Assembly (NCBI GenBank): GCA_963383645.1
Contig: OY726566.1
Span: forward strand, 93,370,029-93,434,028
Source: Muscardinus avellanarius
Lineage: Eukaryota > Chordata > Mammalia > Rodentia > Gliridae
Reading direction: 5' to 3'
DNA length: 64,000 bases
The notes below the pieces were generated by a model. That model ran no database searches and was not told the origin of the DNA. It saw nothing but the letters and a program-made list of their open reading frames with translations. Position numbers and translations under genes: made by a program. Shown one piece after another: positions 22,204 through 33,903 of this stretch (its first letter is position 1; each line of letters starts with the position of its first letter).

Positions 22204-22544
22204 ACTGCCACATATTAGGCTGATGTGTCTGCCTCTTGGGAAAAAGAAAGAAAAAACAGGAACTCCAAGTTTGGGAGAGATAAATCTAAGGCGAAAGGAT
22301 ACTTCAGTGAGAGAGAGATTTCATGTTTTATGTCTGTTTACAGTATTCGTTTATACCATTTCTGTCAGCTCAAAGCACTTTATAAACTTTACAACCAAAT
22401 TATGCACCAACATCATTTCATCATTGCTGATATGTAGCTGTTAAACATCTGCCAGGTACATATTTCTTGGAGGCAAAAAAAAAAAAATGTAGAAGAGAAT
22501 TAAACCTTGTTAGCTATACAGAAAAATTGGGTATATGGAAAATA

Positions 22545-22625
22545 CATAAATGTATTTATTGAGCAGCTGCTATGTCCAAAGCATTATAGAAGACTGCCCA
22601 GGTGGAGGAAATAATAAATTCTCAT
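22545..22625 (+). mobile_element. Probable L2 3' relic
   Basis: 'TTTATTGAGCAGCTGCTATGTCCAAAGCATTATAGAAGACTG' follows the LINE2 3' pattern. It is short and diverged. Confidence 0.5.
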
Positions 22626-23226
22626 CATCAGCACCAAACCTTCCCTACCTCCTTCCTCATGTTGGTTAATCAGAAATGAGTGATTGGCCAGTATTTCAAT
22701 GCAGGACCGTCTGATTTCAAAGTACAGGCTCTTAAACCTTGTGTTGCATTATAATTTTTACCCAAAATTTTAGTTTTCATTGTTGTTTTAAGACTCTTTG
22801 AGGAAGACAGAATGTGGGAAACAGGCTCTCTTCTCAGAGAACCCAAAATCTAATTGATGCTAAAATTGTTGGGGTCTGGGTTTGAGATGGAGGAGTACTG
22901 AATTGAACGTGCAAGCCCAAACGCATCGTGAAGTGAGATCAGGAAGCCAGAACCAGGGCTTCCTCGAGATTGTTGCCGATTGTTCTTAGTATTGCAAATG
23001 GCCTTGTTTTATTCCACCTCTAATTGAGTTCACATATGTTTGTTAACCAATAAGAGTTCTGAAATATTATGCAACCGTTATAGGAATGTAATCAGATAAT
23101 AAGAGCTTAGATGAATCTGACTGCCTGGTGTGGATCTCAACACTCCTTTAAAAAAAATTTTTTTCATCTTACTTTTAATTAATCATACTATCTTCAGTGA
23201 GCATCTTAAACTTATTGTCTAATTTT
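22626..23226. other. Unique DNA, no gene seen
   Basis: AT-rich DNA. I see no repeat or reading frame of note. Confidence 0.45.
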
Positions 23227-23227
23227 T

Positions 23228-23446
23228 GTTTTGTTTTGTTTATTTTTTTGGTGCTGGGGATTGAACCCAGTGGATTCTATCTTCAAGCTATACTCCCAGC
23301 CCTATATTATATATATATTTTTTTATTTTTAACAGGGTCTCACGAAGTTGTAGAGGGCTTCACTAAGTTGCTGAGGCTGGCCTCATGATTCGCCTGTCTA
23401 GTCCTCACAAATACTGGGATTACAGGCGTGTGTCACCACACCCAGG
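23228..23446 (-). mobile_element. B1-ID composite SINE
   Basis: 'GGTGCTGGGGATTGAACCCAG... CAAGCTATACTCCCAGCCC' ID-like part, AT linker and 'GATTACAGGCGTGTGTCACCACACCCAGG' head. Candidate target duplication TCTAATTTTT (23218) and TCTAAATTTT (23448). Confidence 0.93.
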
Positions 23447-23459
23447 TCTAAATTTTTTT

Positions 23460-23585
23460 AATCTATAAAATAAACACAATAGTAATATCTATCTTATGGA
23501 TTTGTTATAAAGATTAAATGCACAATATATAAAATACTCTGTTCACAGTGCTCTATAAATTTTAACCCATTTAATAATACAAAAC
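23460..23585 (+). mobile_element. MIR SINE 3' relic
   Basis: 'AATCTATAAAATAAACACAATAGTAATATC', 'TTGTTATAAAGATTAAATG' and 'CACAGTGCTCTATAAATTTTAA' follow the MIR 3' half. Confidence 0.65.
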
Positions 23586-24428
23586 TTATTATAATAATGC
23601 CTGTGTAATGATACAGAAAATGTTCAAGAGACAACTTTACATTAAAAAAAACAGAATATTAAGTGACATTATCAAAACTCTATAAAGAACTTAAACTTTT
23701 TTATAAAAACTTGAATAAAATAGAACAAAATATTGTGGTTCATTCTGGAACCATTCCTTCTTTTACTTTTAAAATATTTTGAGGTACTTATCACAGCACA
23801 CAATTCTTTTATTTATCTCTAAATCTTGGTTTTTAGTTGTTCTCCCTCTAGCATACAAATTGTATGAGAAAAAACTCACATCAGTTTACCTCCAACATTG
23901 TCTATCCTGTGTTTAGTGCCAAGTGTCTGGCTTAGAATAGCCCTTCAACAAATATTTGTTGTGAGAATATGTGTACTTCTGTCTTTCCTGTGTTTTCCAG
24001 TGATGTTAACAGATAATCCGTGTTATAACAGAGAGTGAGGAAAGAGATATTTTAAAAGCATTACCTCAGCCTTCCTAAAGACAAATTATTGCTGTATAGT
24101 TCATGGCTAGGGATCAAAAAATAAGAAATGGTTTCTCATGTTATATATTTACTTACTTTTATTGTCTCTTTGTTTATATTGTTGTTGCTTTTAAGGATTG
24201 ACCATTTTAGATGACAGCCTTTCTTTTAATTTTTTTCCTCTAAGGTAGCTTAATTTCCCACTATTTTATTTGAAGCATACTAAAGCTCTTTTATGATTAG
24301 AAAAAAAAATTGCAAGTCCCAAATAACATAGAGAGCTTCAGTATTTTTATCCAGTTAAAATTTGCCTTAAAGTGTTACTGTAGATTAAGAAATATGTTCT
24401 CAGGGATTTTTTAATTTCTTATTTTGAT
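23586..24428. other. Unique AT-rich DNA
   Basis: Very AT-rich with A- and T-runs. No gene or repeat recognised. Confidence 0.45.
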
Positions 24429-24592
24429 TTTTTGCAGTACTGGGAATTGAACCCAGGGACATTCTACCTCCAAGCTACACCCCCAGCCCTACTTTTTTTC
24501 ATTATTTTGAAACAGGGCCTCACTAAGTAGCTGAGGCTGGCTCCGAACCTGTGATCCTCCTGTCCCAGTCTCTCTTGAGTACTGAGATCTCA
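24429..24592 (-). mobile_element. 5'-truncated B1-ID SINE
   Basis: ID-like part 'GCAGTACTGGGAATTGAACCCAGGGACATTCTACC' and linker are present, but the head stops at 'GAGTACTGAGATCTCAG' and lacks its last ~30 bp. It ends about 70 bp before the inverted arm described next. Confidence 0.88.
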
Positions 24593-24662
24593 GTTTTTTA
24601 TTTCAAAAACTGTAACCTGGATAATGCACTCATATTTCTTTAGTGGTGTACTCACCACTTAC

Positions 24663-24842
24663 TTCTACTAAGTATACAGCTGTCTTTTTTCTGGAGTATA
24701 TTTCCTCCAGTAGTAATTGCTTTTGGGTGTGTTCAGTTCAATGCATTTCAATATAAAACATATAATCGTTTTTAATATAGAGCAATGACATTTCAGAAGA
24801 CAATCGATAACAAGTTGGAGTTAACTTAAAGGCTCTCCAGAG
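24663..24842 (+). repeat. Left arm of a long inverted repeat
   Basis: From 'TTCTACTAAGTATACAGCTG' to 'TTAAAGGCTC'. The reverse complement of 25755-25933 aligns across this whole segment with about a dozen substitutions and two small gaps (roughly 92% by hand). The family is not recognised. The arms lack an ID, B1 or L1 signature. Confidence 0.9.
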
Positions 24843-25035
24843 AAACATCCCTTCTTGGTGCGTTTTGTCTGGTGGAGCTATGGTCTCTCTCTGCCTAAGG
24901 GCTGGTTACATGCAGGAATGCCAATGAAGGACACAGTTGCTTCTCTGCCAGAGACTTTGCTTTCCAGTACAAGTTGGCCTGGGCGCACTTGGTGGAGGTG
25001 CAGAAGGTTCTCTGGTTGCTCAGTAAATTCAATGC

Positions 25036-25247
25036 TTTTTTTTTTTTTTTTTTTTTTTTGGTTGTACTGGGGTTCCTGGAAGCCCTTCTACCACCGGGCT
25101 ACACTCCCATACCTATTTTTTTACATTTTTTTAAATTTGGAAACAGGGTCTCCTAAGCCAGCATGTGAGCTGGCTTCGAACCTGCGCGATCATCCTGTCT
25201 CTGCCTCCCAAGCGCGGGGATTACAAGCGTGCGCCACCACGCCCGGC
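25036..25247 (-). mobile_element. Young GC-linker B1-ID SINE
   Basis: A 24-base T-run (poly-A on the reverse strand), 'GGTTCCTGGAAGCCCTTCTACC' ID-like part, 'AACAGGGTCTCCTAAGCCAGC' linker and a head with many CpGs ending 'CCACGCCCGGC'. CpG retention and long tail suggest a recent insertion. It lies inside the inverted-arm unit. I found no clear target duplication. Its translation explains the frames at 24855-25250. Confidence 0.95.
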
Positions 25248-25754
25248 TAATTTTTTTTTTTAAAGAAGACACCCAGTGAAACAGGATTGCAATGATACAT
25301 ACAGGTTCACACAGTGAATATAAACAGAATGCAAAAGCCTTTTCATCTGTTGCTAGAAAATTTCAAAGTCCCAGAAATGTAGCCTTGTCTTTTCCATGAT
25401 TTTTCATTCAACTGCCAGACTGACAGCAAGAAATTCTATCATGGTTCATATAAGTCAGGACAAAGTTGTCTCTTTTCTGAAGAGGGTCCCAGGGAAGCAC
25501 TTTGGAAAAAGCAAAGGAGACAGGAGAGAAAGAAGAAAATAAGTTAAAGTGAGGAGTCAGAGACTCAGAAGGGTTCTGCCCAGTACAAGCGCATCCGGGG
25601 ACCACTGTGACTCAGGTATATCAAGACCAAAGTTATGTTGGTTCAAGCAGGATTCAGAAAGGAGTAACTCTCTACATCTGTGGTAGCAGTGACATAGTAA
25701 ATATGGGTAATGAGTCTTCCTTTGTTGCTCTGAAGGCCTGAGACTTCTCTTCTT
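25248..25754. other. Interior of the inverted-arm unit
   Basis: Together with 24843-25035 this makes about 700 bp of interior (SINE removed). It shows no transposase-like frame, no LTR or L1 feature and no poly-A. The 65-codon reverse frame (25408-25605) has no motif. Confidence 0.5.
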
Positions 25755-25933
25755 TGAGCCTTTAACTCCAACTTGTAATCGATTGTTTTCTGAAATGACA
25801 TTGCTCTATATTAAAAACGATTTTATGCTTTATGTTATATTGAAAGGCACTGACATAAACACACCCAAAAGCAATTACTACTGGAGGAAATATACTTCAG
25901 AAAAAAGACAGCTGTATACTTAGTAGAATAAAT
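25755..25933 (-). repeat. Right arm of a long inverted repeat
   Basis: Runs from 'GAGCCTTTAACTCCAACTTG' to 'CAGCTGTATACTTAGTAGAA', the complement of the left arm at 24663-24842. The homology stops sharply on the outer side (…AGTAGAA then ATAGTGAACTG, unlike the left flank). Confidence 0.9.
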
Positions 25934-26861
25934 AGTGAACTGTTGTGTTGCTCTTAAGGTCATAGTGATGATGATAGTGGTAGATATCATTACTATTTTA
26001 TCTTTCTTAGAGGAAATATGTTAACATATTTAACTTGAAAATGGAACTCCAAAAAGATTAGTAGTAAGTTCATTTATTTAAAATCACACCATAAAGAGTC
26101 ACAGAAATTGGTATACTGTGAAGGTCAAATTAATTTGTGAATTGGCTTGGAAATTGACATGCATCATTATGTGTGTTGGAAAAATGGCAATGCTGATGTG
26201 CCTTTCAGATCCTCATGTCTTGAGCTGTTCAAGTAACAAATAAGAGTGATTTGAGTCGTTTTGACCTTGATATGATACTGAGTATACAACCTCACTTCTT
26301 AGCTTCGCTATGGCTCCAGCTTCCCTAACCCCAACCCCAACCTAACACTCCTATTCCAAAGCAGAATTCAAAATCTGTACAATTCGGCAAGAAAAGCCAA
26401 ATTAGGAATAATATTATTTTATCCCTATCAGCCACCATCACACAATTGCAGTATCTACATCCTGATTGAAAATTTGGTCTTGCAGATTGAGAATGTCTCA
26501 TTAACTTTTTGCTTCTTGTTCTCACACTGAAAAAGAAGAATCAATATAGACCAAAAGACTAAGAGACTAGAAGATTTTCTCTTCCTCTGGGTATGTGCCT
26601 TAGACCCTCCCTTTGTGCTAGGCAGCCCTTTTGCAGATATGGGACTCCCTGGAATGGTATTGCCTAGTCAACTCATGGTAATGGTATTAGTGGTAACAAT
26701 TACCATCAAAAAGCCTATATTATCCCCCAAATGCTTCTTTTGTGGCCCATTTATGGAGCTATTATCTTTCTACCTGGTCTTAGGTTTCTACTCCTAGAAT
26801 TAAAACTTTACATTATAGAGTGAACTTACTTATTTTTTCCGAAAACTCTACTCATTAAGAA
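25934..26861. other. Unique DNA, no gene seen
   Basis: AT-rich sequence up to the L1 target site. A 'CCTAACCCCAACCCCAACC' stretch at 26324-26342 resembles a few degenerate telomere-like units but is too short to call. Confidence 0.45.
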
Positions 26862-29800
26862 TGACATGATCTTGAAAAAAATAACAAGATAGATAAACCA
26901 CTAGACAACCTAACTAAAAAAAAAAAGAGAGAACCAACCCAAATTATGAAGATAAGAGATGAAAAAGGAGACAGTACTACTGAAAGTGTAGAAATCCAGA
27001 GGATTATCAGAAACTTCTTTGAAAAAATATACTCCAACAAAATGGAAAATCTGGAGGAAATTGACAACTTTCTAGATGAATACAACCTTCCTAAACTGAG
27101 TCAAGAAGATATATAACACTTAAACCAACCAATAACAATCAAAGAGATTGAAACAGCAATAAAGAGCTTAGCATCAAAGAAAAGCCCAGGACCAGATGGC
27201 TTTCCATGTGAATTCTATAAAACTTTTATAGAAGAGCTAACCCCAATACTCCTCAAACTATTTCATAGAAAAAAGTGGGACTCTCCCAAATACATTCTAT
27301 AAAGCCAACATCACACTAATACCCAAATCGAATAAAGACAGCTCAAAGAAGGAAAACTACAAGCCTATATCTCTGATGAACTTGGATGCAAAACTATTAA
27401 ACAAAATACTAGCAACACGCATTCAAAACCACATAAAGATAATCATACACCATGACCAGGTAGGGTTCATCCCAGGGATGCAAGGCTGGTTCAACATATG
27501 AAAATAAATCCATGTAATTCACCATATAAACAGAATCAAGGACAAAAATCACATGATCATTTTAATAGGTACTGAAAAAAGCATTTGATAAAATCCAACA
27601 TCCATTTATGATGAAAACACTGCAGAGAATTGGAATAGAAGGAACATATCTCAACATCATAAAGGCAATCTACAATAAGCCCACCGCCAACATCATATTA
27701 AATGGGGAAAAACTTCAAGAATTCACCCTAAAACCAGGAACTGGACAAGCATGTCCATTATCATCACTTCTCTTCAATATAGTACTAGAGACTCTAGCCA
27801 GAGCAATAAGGCAAGAAAAGGAAATCAAAGGAGTACAAATAGGAAAAGAAGAACTCAAACTTTCACTATTTACAGATGACATGATACTATATTTAGAAAA
27901 CCCAACAAATTCAACCAAAAGGCTTATAGAACTGATCAACATTCAGCAAGCACAGTGTCTGGATACAAAATCAATCTTAAAAAATCCGGAGCTTTTCTGT
28001 ACACCAACCATAAATCCACTGAAAAAGAAATTCAGAAAACACTTCCACTCGGAATCTCCCACAAAAAAATAAAATACTTAGGAATAAACTTAACCAAGAA
28101 GGTAAAAAGTCTCTACAAAGAAAATTATAAAACATTGAAAAAAGAAATCAAAGAAGATCTTAGAAGATGGAAAGATCTTCCATGTTCATGGATTGGCAGA
28201 ATAAATATCATTAAAATGGCCATCCTTCCAAAAGTGATCTACAGATTCAATGCAATGCCCAGTAAACTACCAAGATCATTCCTCACAGACATAGAAAAAT
28301 CAGTCCTTAAATTTATTTGGAATAACAAAAATCCCAGAATATCCAAAGTAGTTCTCAGCAACAAAAGCCATGCAGGATGAATCACAATACCTGATTTTAA
28401 ACTATACTACAAAGCCATTGTAATAAAACAGCATGGTACTGGCACAAAAACAGATACATAGACCAATGGAGCAGAATAGAAGACCCAGAAACAAGTCCAC
28501 ACATTTTCAGCCAATTGATTTTTGACAAAGGGGCCAAAAACTTACACTAGAAAAAAGCCTTTTCACAAATGGTGTTGGCAAAACTGGTTAACCATATGCA
28601 GAAAAATGGAAATTGATCCCAGTTTCTCACCCTGTACAAAAGTCAATTCGAGATAGATCAAAGACTTGGAAATTAAACTAGAGACCTTGAAGCTCCTTGA
28701 AGAGGGCATAGGTCCAACACTGCAACATATAGACACAGATAAACACTTTCTCAACAAGACCCCAAAGGCACAACAAATTAAAAGGCAAATCAATACATGG
28801 GATTGCATGAAACTGAAGAGCTTCTGTTCAGCAAAGGAAACTGTCAAGAACCTCAATAGAGAGCCAACAGAATGGGAGAAGATTTTTGCCACCTACACCT
28901 CCGATAGAGGACTAATATCTAGAATATACAGAGAACTCAAGAAACTCAACATTAAAAAAAATCATCCAATAACAAAATAGACAAGCAAACTAAATAGACA
29001 CTTCACGAAAGAAGTAATTCAAATGGCCAATAAATGCACGAAAAAATGCTCAACATCATTGGCAATCAGAGAGATGCAAATCAAAACTACCCTGAGATTT
29101 CACCTAACCCCAACTAGAATGGCATACATTCAAAACACATACAATACCAAATGCTGGCAAGGATGTGGAGAAGTGGGAACGCTAAAACATTGTTGGTGAG
29201 ACTGCAAATTAGTGCAACCACTTTGGAAAACAGTATGGAGAATCCTCAGAAAAATGGGAACAAATCTACCATTTGATCCAGCAATACCATTTCTGGGTAT
29301 CTACCCAAAAGAAAGGAAACTAAACTACCAAACTAATGCATGTGTATCTATGTTCATAGCTGCACAATTCACCATACCCAAACTATGAAAACAGCCAAGA
29401 TGTCCATCAACAGATGAATGTATTACAAAACTATGGGATATGTACACAATGGAACTTTACTCAGCCATTAAAAAAAAAAACTCAATTACATCATTTTCAG
29501 GGAATTGGATGGAATTGGAGGACATTATGCTAAGTGAGATTAGTCAGTCACAAAAAATAAGAAATCAGATGCTTTCCCTAATATGTGAAAGCTAAGGAGA
29601 AATGGGTCATAGGAGGAACTCTAGATGAAAAAGGAAATCCTATAGAGGAGCAAACAAGACAACCTAAAGGAGGGGATGGGAGGGGGAAGAAGGAAATTCT
29701 CTAAAACACACAATGTACTTAAACATATCTAAGTCAACTACTAAGCCAAGCAAGGGAAGGAGGGATGGGGAGGGAAGGGGGTGGGAATTGGGCAGGGGTT

Positions 29801-29927
29801 AAATCGGTGATGTGTACATGTATGTCCACACAAGTTTTTTACCCCAATATGATGTATGAATATAATGTACAAAAAATTAAATAATTAATTAATTAAAAAA
29901 TAATAAAAAAACTGACATGATTTTGAA
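26862..29927 (+). mobile_element. 5'-truncated L1 with target duplication
   Basis: About 3.0 kb of LINE-1: late ORF2, the 3' untranslated region (purine-rich GGGATGGGGAGGG section near 29763) and an A-rich end at 29880-29912. Imperfect 15-bp target duplications TGACATGATCTTGAA (26862) and TGACATGATTTTGAA (29913) border it. It starts within ORF2 and so lacks the promoter, ORF1 and the endonuclease part. It is the most complete L1 in the window. Confidence 0.96.
27608..28980 (+). pseudogene. L1 ORF2 remnant (reverse transcriptase part)
   Basis: L1 ORF2 normally makes an endonuclease and reverse transcriptase for target-primed insertion. Here three open pieces remain: 27608-28072 (reverse transcriptase core), 27955-28380 ('[21 protein letters not shown]') and 28666-28980 ('[18 protein letters not shown]'). 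The catalytic motif reads FTDD at about 27869-27880, where L1 normally has FADD. A frameshift near 27945 separates pieces one and two, and stops such as at 28378 break piece two from three. Sequence upstream of 27608 also holds stops. It cannot make a working protein. Confidence 0.95.
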
Positions 29928-30744
29928 GGAAGACCCCAGAGCTTAGAAACCTGTAATGACTCTTTCTCATTAATGCACTCTAGCAACACTCTAGGGAGGT
30001 ATGAAGAGCTGGCACAAGCTTCATCAGAGGTTAAGTGAAGCCTACCAGTAGGGGAGGCCCAGTGCTGAGAGGGCCCAGGAACGCCCAGAGCGGGAGCTGT
30101 TCCTAAGCCGCTCTGGTGTCTGCTGTTGGGAGAGTCACTAGAAGGACTTACAGGTCTCAGCATGTGTACTGGTGTCGGAGACGTACTGCAGTTGATGTGG
30201 TTAGGCCGTGGAGCTGGATGGTGGGGGAGAGATACGGGACAGGCCTGGAGGGCTCCATGTGCAGGCTTCCCATGCTCTCTCCTCCCATGAGAAGATCACT
30301 CAGAGCACATTCTTCCCCTAGTGAAGGAAACACAGCAGCCTGAGGACAAACTCGGTGCCTCCTAAGATCAGGCATTGGTCATCTAGTCATAGAGACACCC
30401 TCTGTCTAGCATTTACAAAAACTTTAAACTCCCAGAAGCAAAACAACTGTTCAGTACCAACTTCATTCTACGGATGGTCCAGGCACGGTGAACCACTCCT
30501 ACCAGTTATGAAAAGGTGACCCTTGTAAGACCTCAGGCTTGCTGTGTGGACCCTTTTTTGCATAAGCATTCTTGGCTTTGGTGATTTTTCTAGGCAGCCA
30601 AAAAGCAGCATGACATAATAGGCTCAGTGACCAGGTTGGCTGACTTTACTTGAGGCATCTAGTCTCATACATAGAAGATAAATACACCAGTCCTCCAGCA
30701 ACAAAGGTGAGTCGCTAGGGTAATAACTTACAGAGACTTCATTG
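29928..30744. other. Unique DNA, mildly GC-rich
   Basis: Has a more GC-rich middle (30040-30330) with overlapping short frames on both strands (75 and 92 codons). No domain and no splice-supported exon are evident. Confidence 0.4.
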
Positions 30745-30810
30745 ACTTGAAAATTAAATTCAGGGGATTCAAATGTCCTACCTTTCCTTGAGAACCACTG
30801 CTCTTACCCA
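30745..30810. mobile_element. MER5-like end fragment
   Basis: 'AAATTCAGGGGATTCAAATGTCC' and 'CTTGAGAACCACTGCTCT' resemble the end of a MER5-type hAT element. Very short, so tentative. Confidence 0.4.
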
Positions 30811-31349
30811 GTAGACTTTTCAGTCAGGCCCAAAGAGGTGATAGGATGGCGAGATGCTCCCCGACACGGGCTTCTTTCTAGTATTATCCATGTCCCTGGG
30901 GCCTGATGGTTGGGGACCTATATTTAAAACTGTATGCATAATCAGCCTGAAAAACTTTTAAAAGGCAAATAATAATTGTTTTGAGACTTGTTTGATCCGT
31001 TTCATAAGTAAATCTAATCTTGTCAAACTTCAGAGAGATAATATTATGTCTAAAATTCCCTAGTTTAATCACTGAGCAGCATCAAGTATGAACTAAATTT
31101 TTTATATCAAATCAATGGTTGCTTCTTTTTCCAAGCTAAATTGCCTCTCCTCTTACACTACTGTCATATTCAAGAGATGGCAAGGAACCCTACTTTTAAA
31201 CTGATTTTGTCCCCTCCTTCTTGACCTTCCTAATAGTAGTTGGCTTTTCCCCTACAAGTGGACTTTGATGCCATGAATACTAAGTAGATAATCCTCTGAG
31301 ACCAAAATGAGATTGCTGGAAATTTATCTGTAGTGAACTATAAGGCCTA

Positions 31350-31442
31350 ATGTTGTGATTTTCCAATCATCAGAAGAGTTGTATGTTAGAATTACCAGGG
31401 GATTCGAATTATGAGGCCCTTTTATAACTCTATGGTAATTGC
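31350..31442. mobile_element. MER5-like hAT relic
   Basis: 'GTGATTTTCCAATCATCAGAAGAGTTG... TTAGAATTACCAGGGGATTCG... AGGCCC' carries the MER5 wording (a 'AGAATTACCTGGGG'-like core and 'AGGCCC'). Confidence 0.5.
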
Positions 31443-32984
31443 TTCTTATTGTCTCCTTTCCTCAAGATTCTGAATTTTATTTGCCCTACATAGTGAGTCA
31501 TTCTTTTAATATCTTATATTTCACACAACTTCAGACCCCAATATAGTCAAGGATTCTGAGGACCAACATTTGAATCTCTGGAGGAACAGCTAACATCTAG
31601 ACCTAACACATAATAGGGAATTTTCCACTTGTGGCGTCAAATTGGCACTCAAAAGAGTTTAGATTTTGGAACATTTATAACTTCAGATTTGGGGATTAGG
31701 GAAGCTCAATCCATGTCCATAAAACAGACCTTATGATGCTTAATACTTTGGGGACACCACTTTTAAAGCTATGGGCAAGGTAGTATTGGACCTGAGAGAT
31801 GGCTGCTGATGTCTGAGAGAATTATGGACTTGTTTTGAACTTTTTCAGTGGCAACTTAACAAGATACATTTTTTGAGAACACAGTGTTTCCTACACCACC
31901 AGAGTCAGAACACTTGGACAGAAGTTGTTTGTATTTCATACCCACACATGGTATTAGCATGGAGGACAAGACCATTTTGGCAAAGAATGCTTTTCCTCTA
32001 AATTGGTTTATTGAATCTTTGAGTTTCTTATTTCATCAGAGACCATTAAAATATTTGGAAGGCCAGTTTATTTCATGATCACAAATGTACCTTTAATTGC
32101 TTACATAAAGTCAGAGCATGTCTTTCTCCCTTCCCAACAAACTGACATTTATTAGCATTTCTCTGGCAGTTATTTGTAATTGCACTAATGTGCCCCATTC
32201 CAAAATGTTACAATTAAAGCATTTGAGATTCCAGGCGCATTTCTAAGCAGATGTACCAAATTACAGCCTAAGACTTCTGCTTGAAATCTAGAGTTCCAAT
32301 TAGTAAAATATCTGGGGTGGGAAGGGTTAGCAAGGAAAAGACCTGAGAAAACACATAGCCCAAAATAGTTTAAAATTTTCTTGCTACATTGCCTCCACCC
32401 AAATGTGATTCCTAGGCATGTAAGAGGGTGTTACATTTCCTAAGAAACGGCTTGGTTTCCTTTTCATTCAAGTTTAATTGGTTTTCATGGGCTGAATTAA
32501 ATCGGAGAAGCAAAAGTTGGATGGATGATGTCAGTGAGCAAATGACTCCATATATAGCAGCATCTCATCTGGGTGTTTGTGAGATTTTTGTTGTTCTTTT
32601 TTTCCATCAAAAACCACAGTTTCATTTATAGCTCTTTTTGTCATATTGGTTTTTACATGTTGTCTTAAAACAAAGCAGCAAAATACTTACATCTATCTTT
32701 CCCTCTTGACTTGTTTCAAGACTCCTGGTGACTGTCCTCGGAGGTGCCCCTCTTTGCACCTGGAATGGCTACTCTATCCCATCCTCTCTAATTCCCCATT
32801 TATGTTCAAACCAACATCTAAAATCTGCCTCCCATAAATCTTTATTTTCTCGGAAACTTGTTTCTGATTCTTCAGCCCCTATGAATTCTGTTTTCTTCAG
32901 TCGCATTATAAAGAAAGCTGTATGATCAACAGAAAAGAACATGGTAGGGCGGTAGGGTCTTACCAGTTTGGCCCACTACTGTCT
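31443..32984. other. Unique DNA, no gene seen
   Basis: About 1.5 kb with no SINE or LINE. The 64-67-codon frames (31884-32078, 32428-32631) have no recognisable domain. Confidence 0.45.
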
Positions 32985-33045
32985 TTGCTGCTAACTTTAT
33001 GGAATCAGTGTCCTCTTTGTTAAATGGGACTAATGGTACGCATCT
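32985..33045 (+). mobile_element. Short MIR relic
   Basis: 'TGCTAACTTTATGGAATCAG' and 'CTTTGTTAAATGGGACTAATGG' match the MIR centre. Short and tentative. Confidence 0.45.
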
Positions 33046-33079
33046 TTCTGGGATGCCATTTATTTTCTTCATTTGCTCA

Positions 33080-33220
33080 TCTTTCATTCATTCACTTAGG
33101 ATTTGTACTGAACATCCTGGTGAAGCCAACACCAGGATGCCAATAAAGACATAGCACTTGCTGTCTTGAAACCCAACATCTTCTGGGGGAAATGAGCACA
33201 GGTAATTACAGTCATGGCCA
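33080..33220 (+). mobile_element. Probable L2 3' relic
   Basis: A TTCATTCATTCACTTAGGATTTG opening, 'ACACCAGGATGCCAATAAAGAC' and 'TTGAAACCCAACATCTTCTGGGGGAAATGAGCACAGGTAATTAC' keep the order of a LINE2 3' end. Confidence 0.5.
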
Positions 33221-33690
33221 ATGTTTATAAACAAAACCAAAATACATACATGCATACAGCATTAGGAGCAATGGAGAGATGGCTCCAAATGAGGTGAAGG
33301 GGACTGACAGGAATCACAAGCAACTTTCTCTAGCAAGTACATGTTAATTTCATGGATGATTTCATGAAGGATGAGGATTAACATGCTGTACTCTCTTGTC
33401 TTTATCAGCTCTTACATGTGTTTTATCAGAGCCTCAGTCTCACAACCTTCTCAGCTTTTGAATGCTTGCTCAGCTGGCTGTGTCAGACATTCCCCTGCGT
33501 GTTTGCCCACATCCAGCCAGCCTTTGCTGTCACAGTCTCACTTAGGTGGAGCCAGTTTGCCTTCCTTTCTCTGGGATTTGGCTGCTTCTGCTCTTTCAAC
33601 ACCATTCTTCTTAGCCCTTTGCTGTGGAATACTTTTGATTTTTTTTTCCTGCCTTATTGACTGCCTCTTTCAAAAATCAAAGAACCAGAA
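33221..33690. other. Unique DNA with a spurious 122-codon frame
   Basis: The frame at 33371-33739 runs into the SINE that follows and is Ser/Leu-rich. It has no domain, and a second frame overlaps it in another phase. I see no gene. Confidence 0.45.
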
Positions 33691-33903
33691 GCCAGAAATG
33701 GAGGCACATGCCTGTTCATCTCAGAATTTGGGAAGCTGATACCAAATGATTGACGATTTGAGGCCAGACTTAGCACCTTAGTGAAGCTCTCCACAGCTTA
33801 GTGAGACCCTGTTTCAAAATAAAATATATAATAAAATGGGGCTGGGGATATAGTTCAGAAGCAGAATGCTCCTGGGTTCAATCCCCAATATAAAATAAAA
33901 AAG
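33691..33903 (+). mobile_element. B1-ID composite SINE
   Basis: 'GCCAGAAATGGAGGCACATGCCTGTTCATCTC' head (diverged), 'ACCCTGTTTCAAAATAAAATAT' linker, 'GGGGCTGGGGATATAGTTCAG... GGGTTCAATCCCCAAT' ID-like tail. Candidate target duplication AAAGAACCAG (33679) and AAAGAACTCAG (33899). Confidence 0.92.

Noticed and set aside
24855..25250. 131-codon frame with poly-Phe
   Set aside because: The poly-Phe is the T-run of a reverse-strand SINE and the rest is the SINE body.
26324..26342. CCTAACCCCAACCCCAACC, resembling telomere units
   Set aside because: The units do not keep the TTAGGG period (C count varies) and the stretch is under 20 bp.
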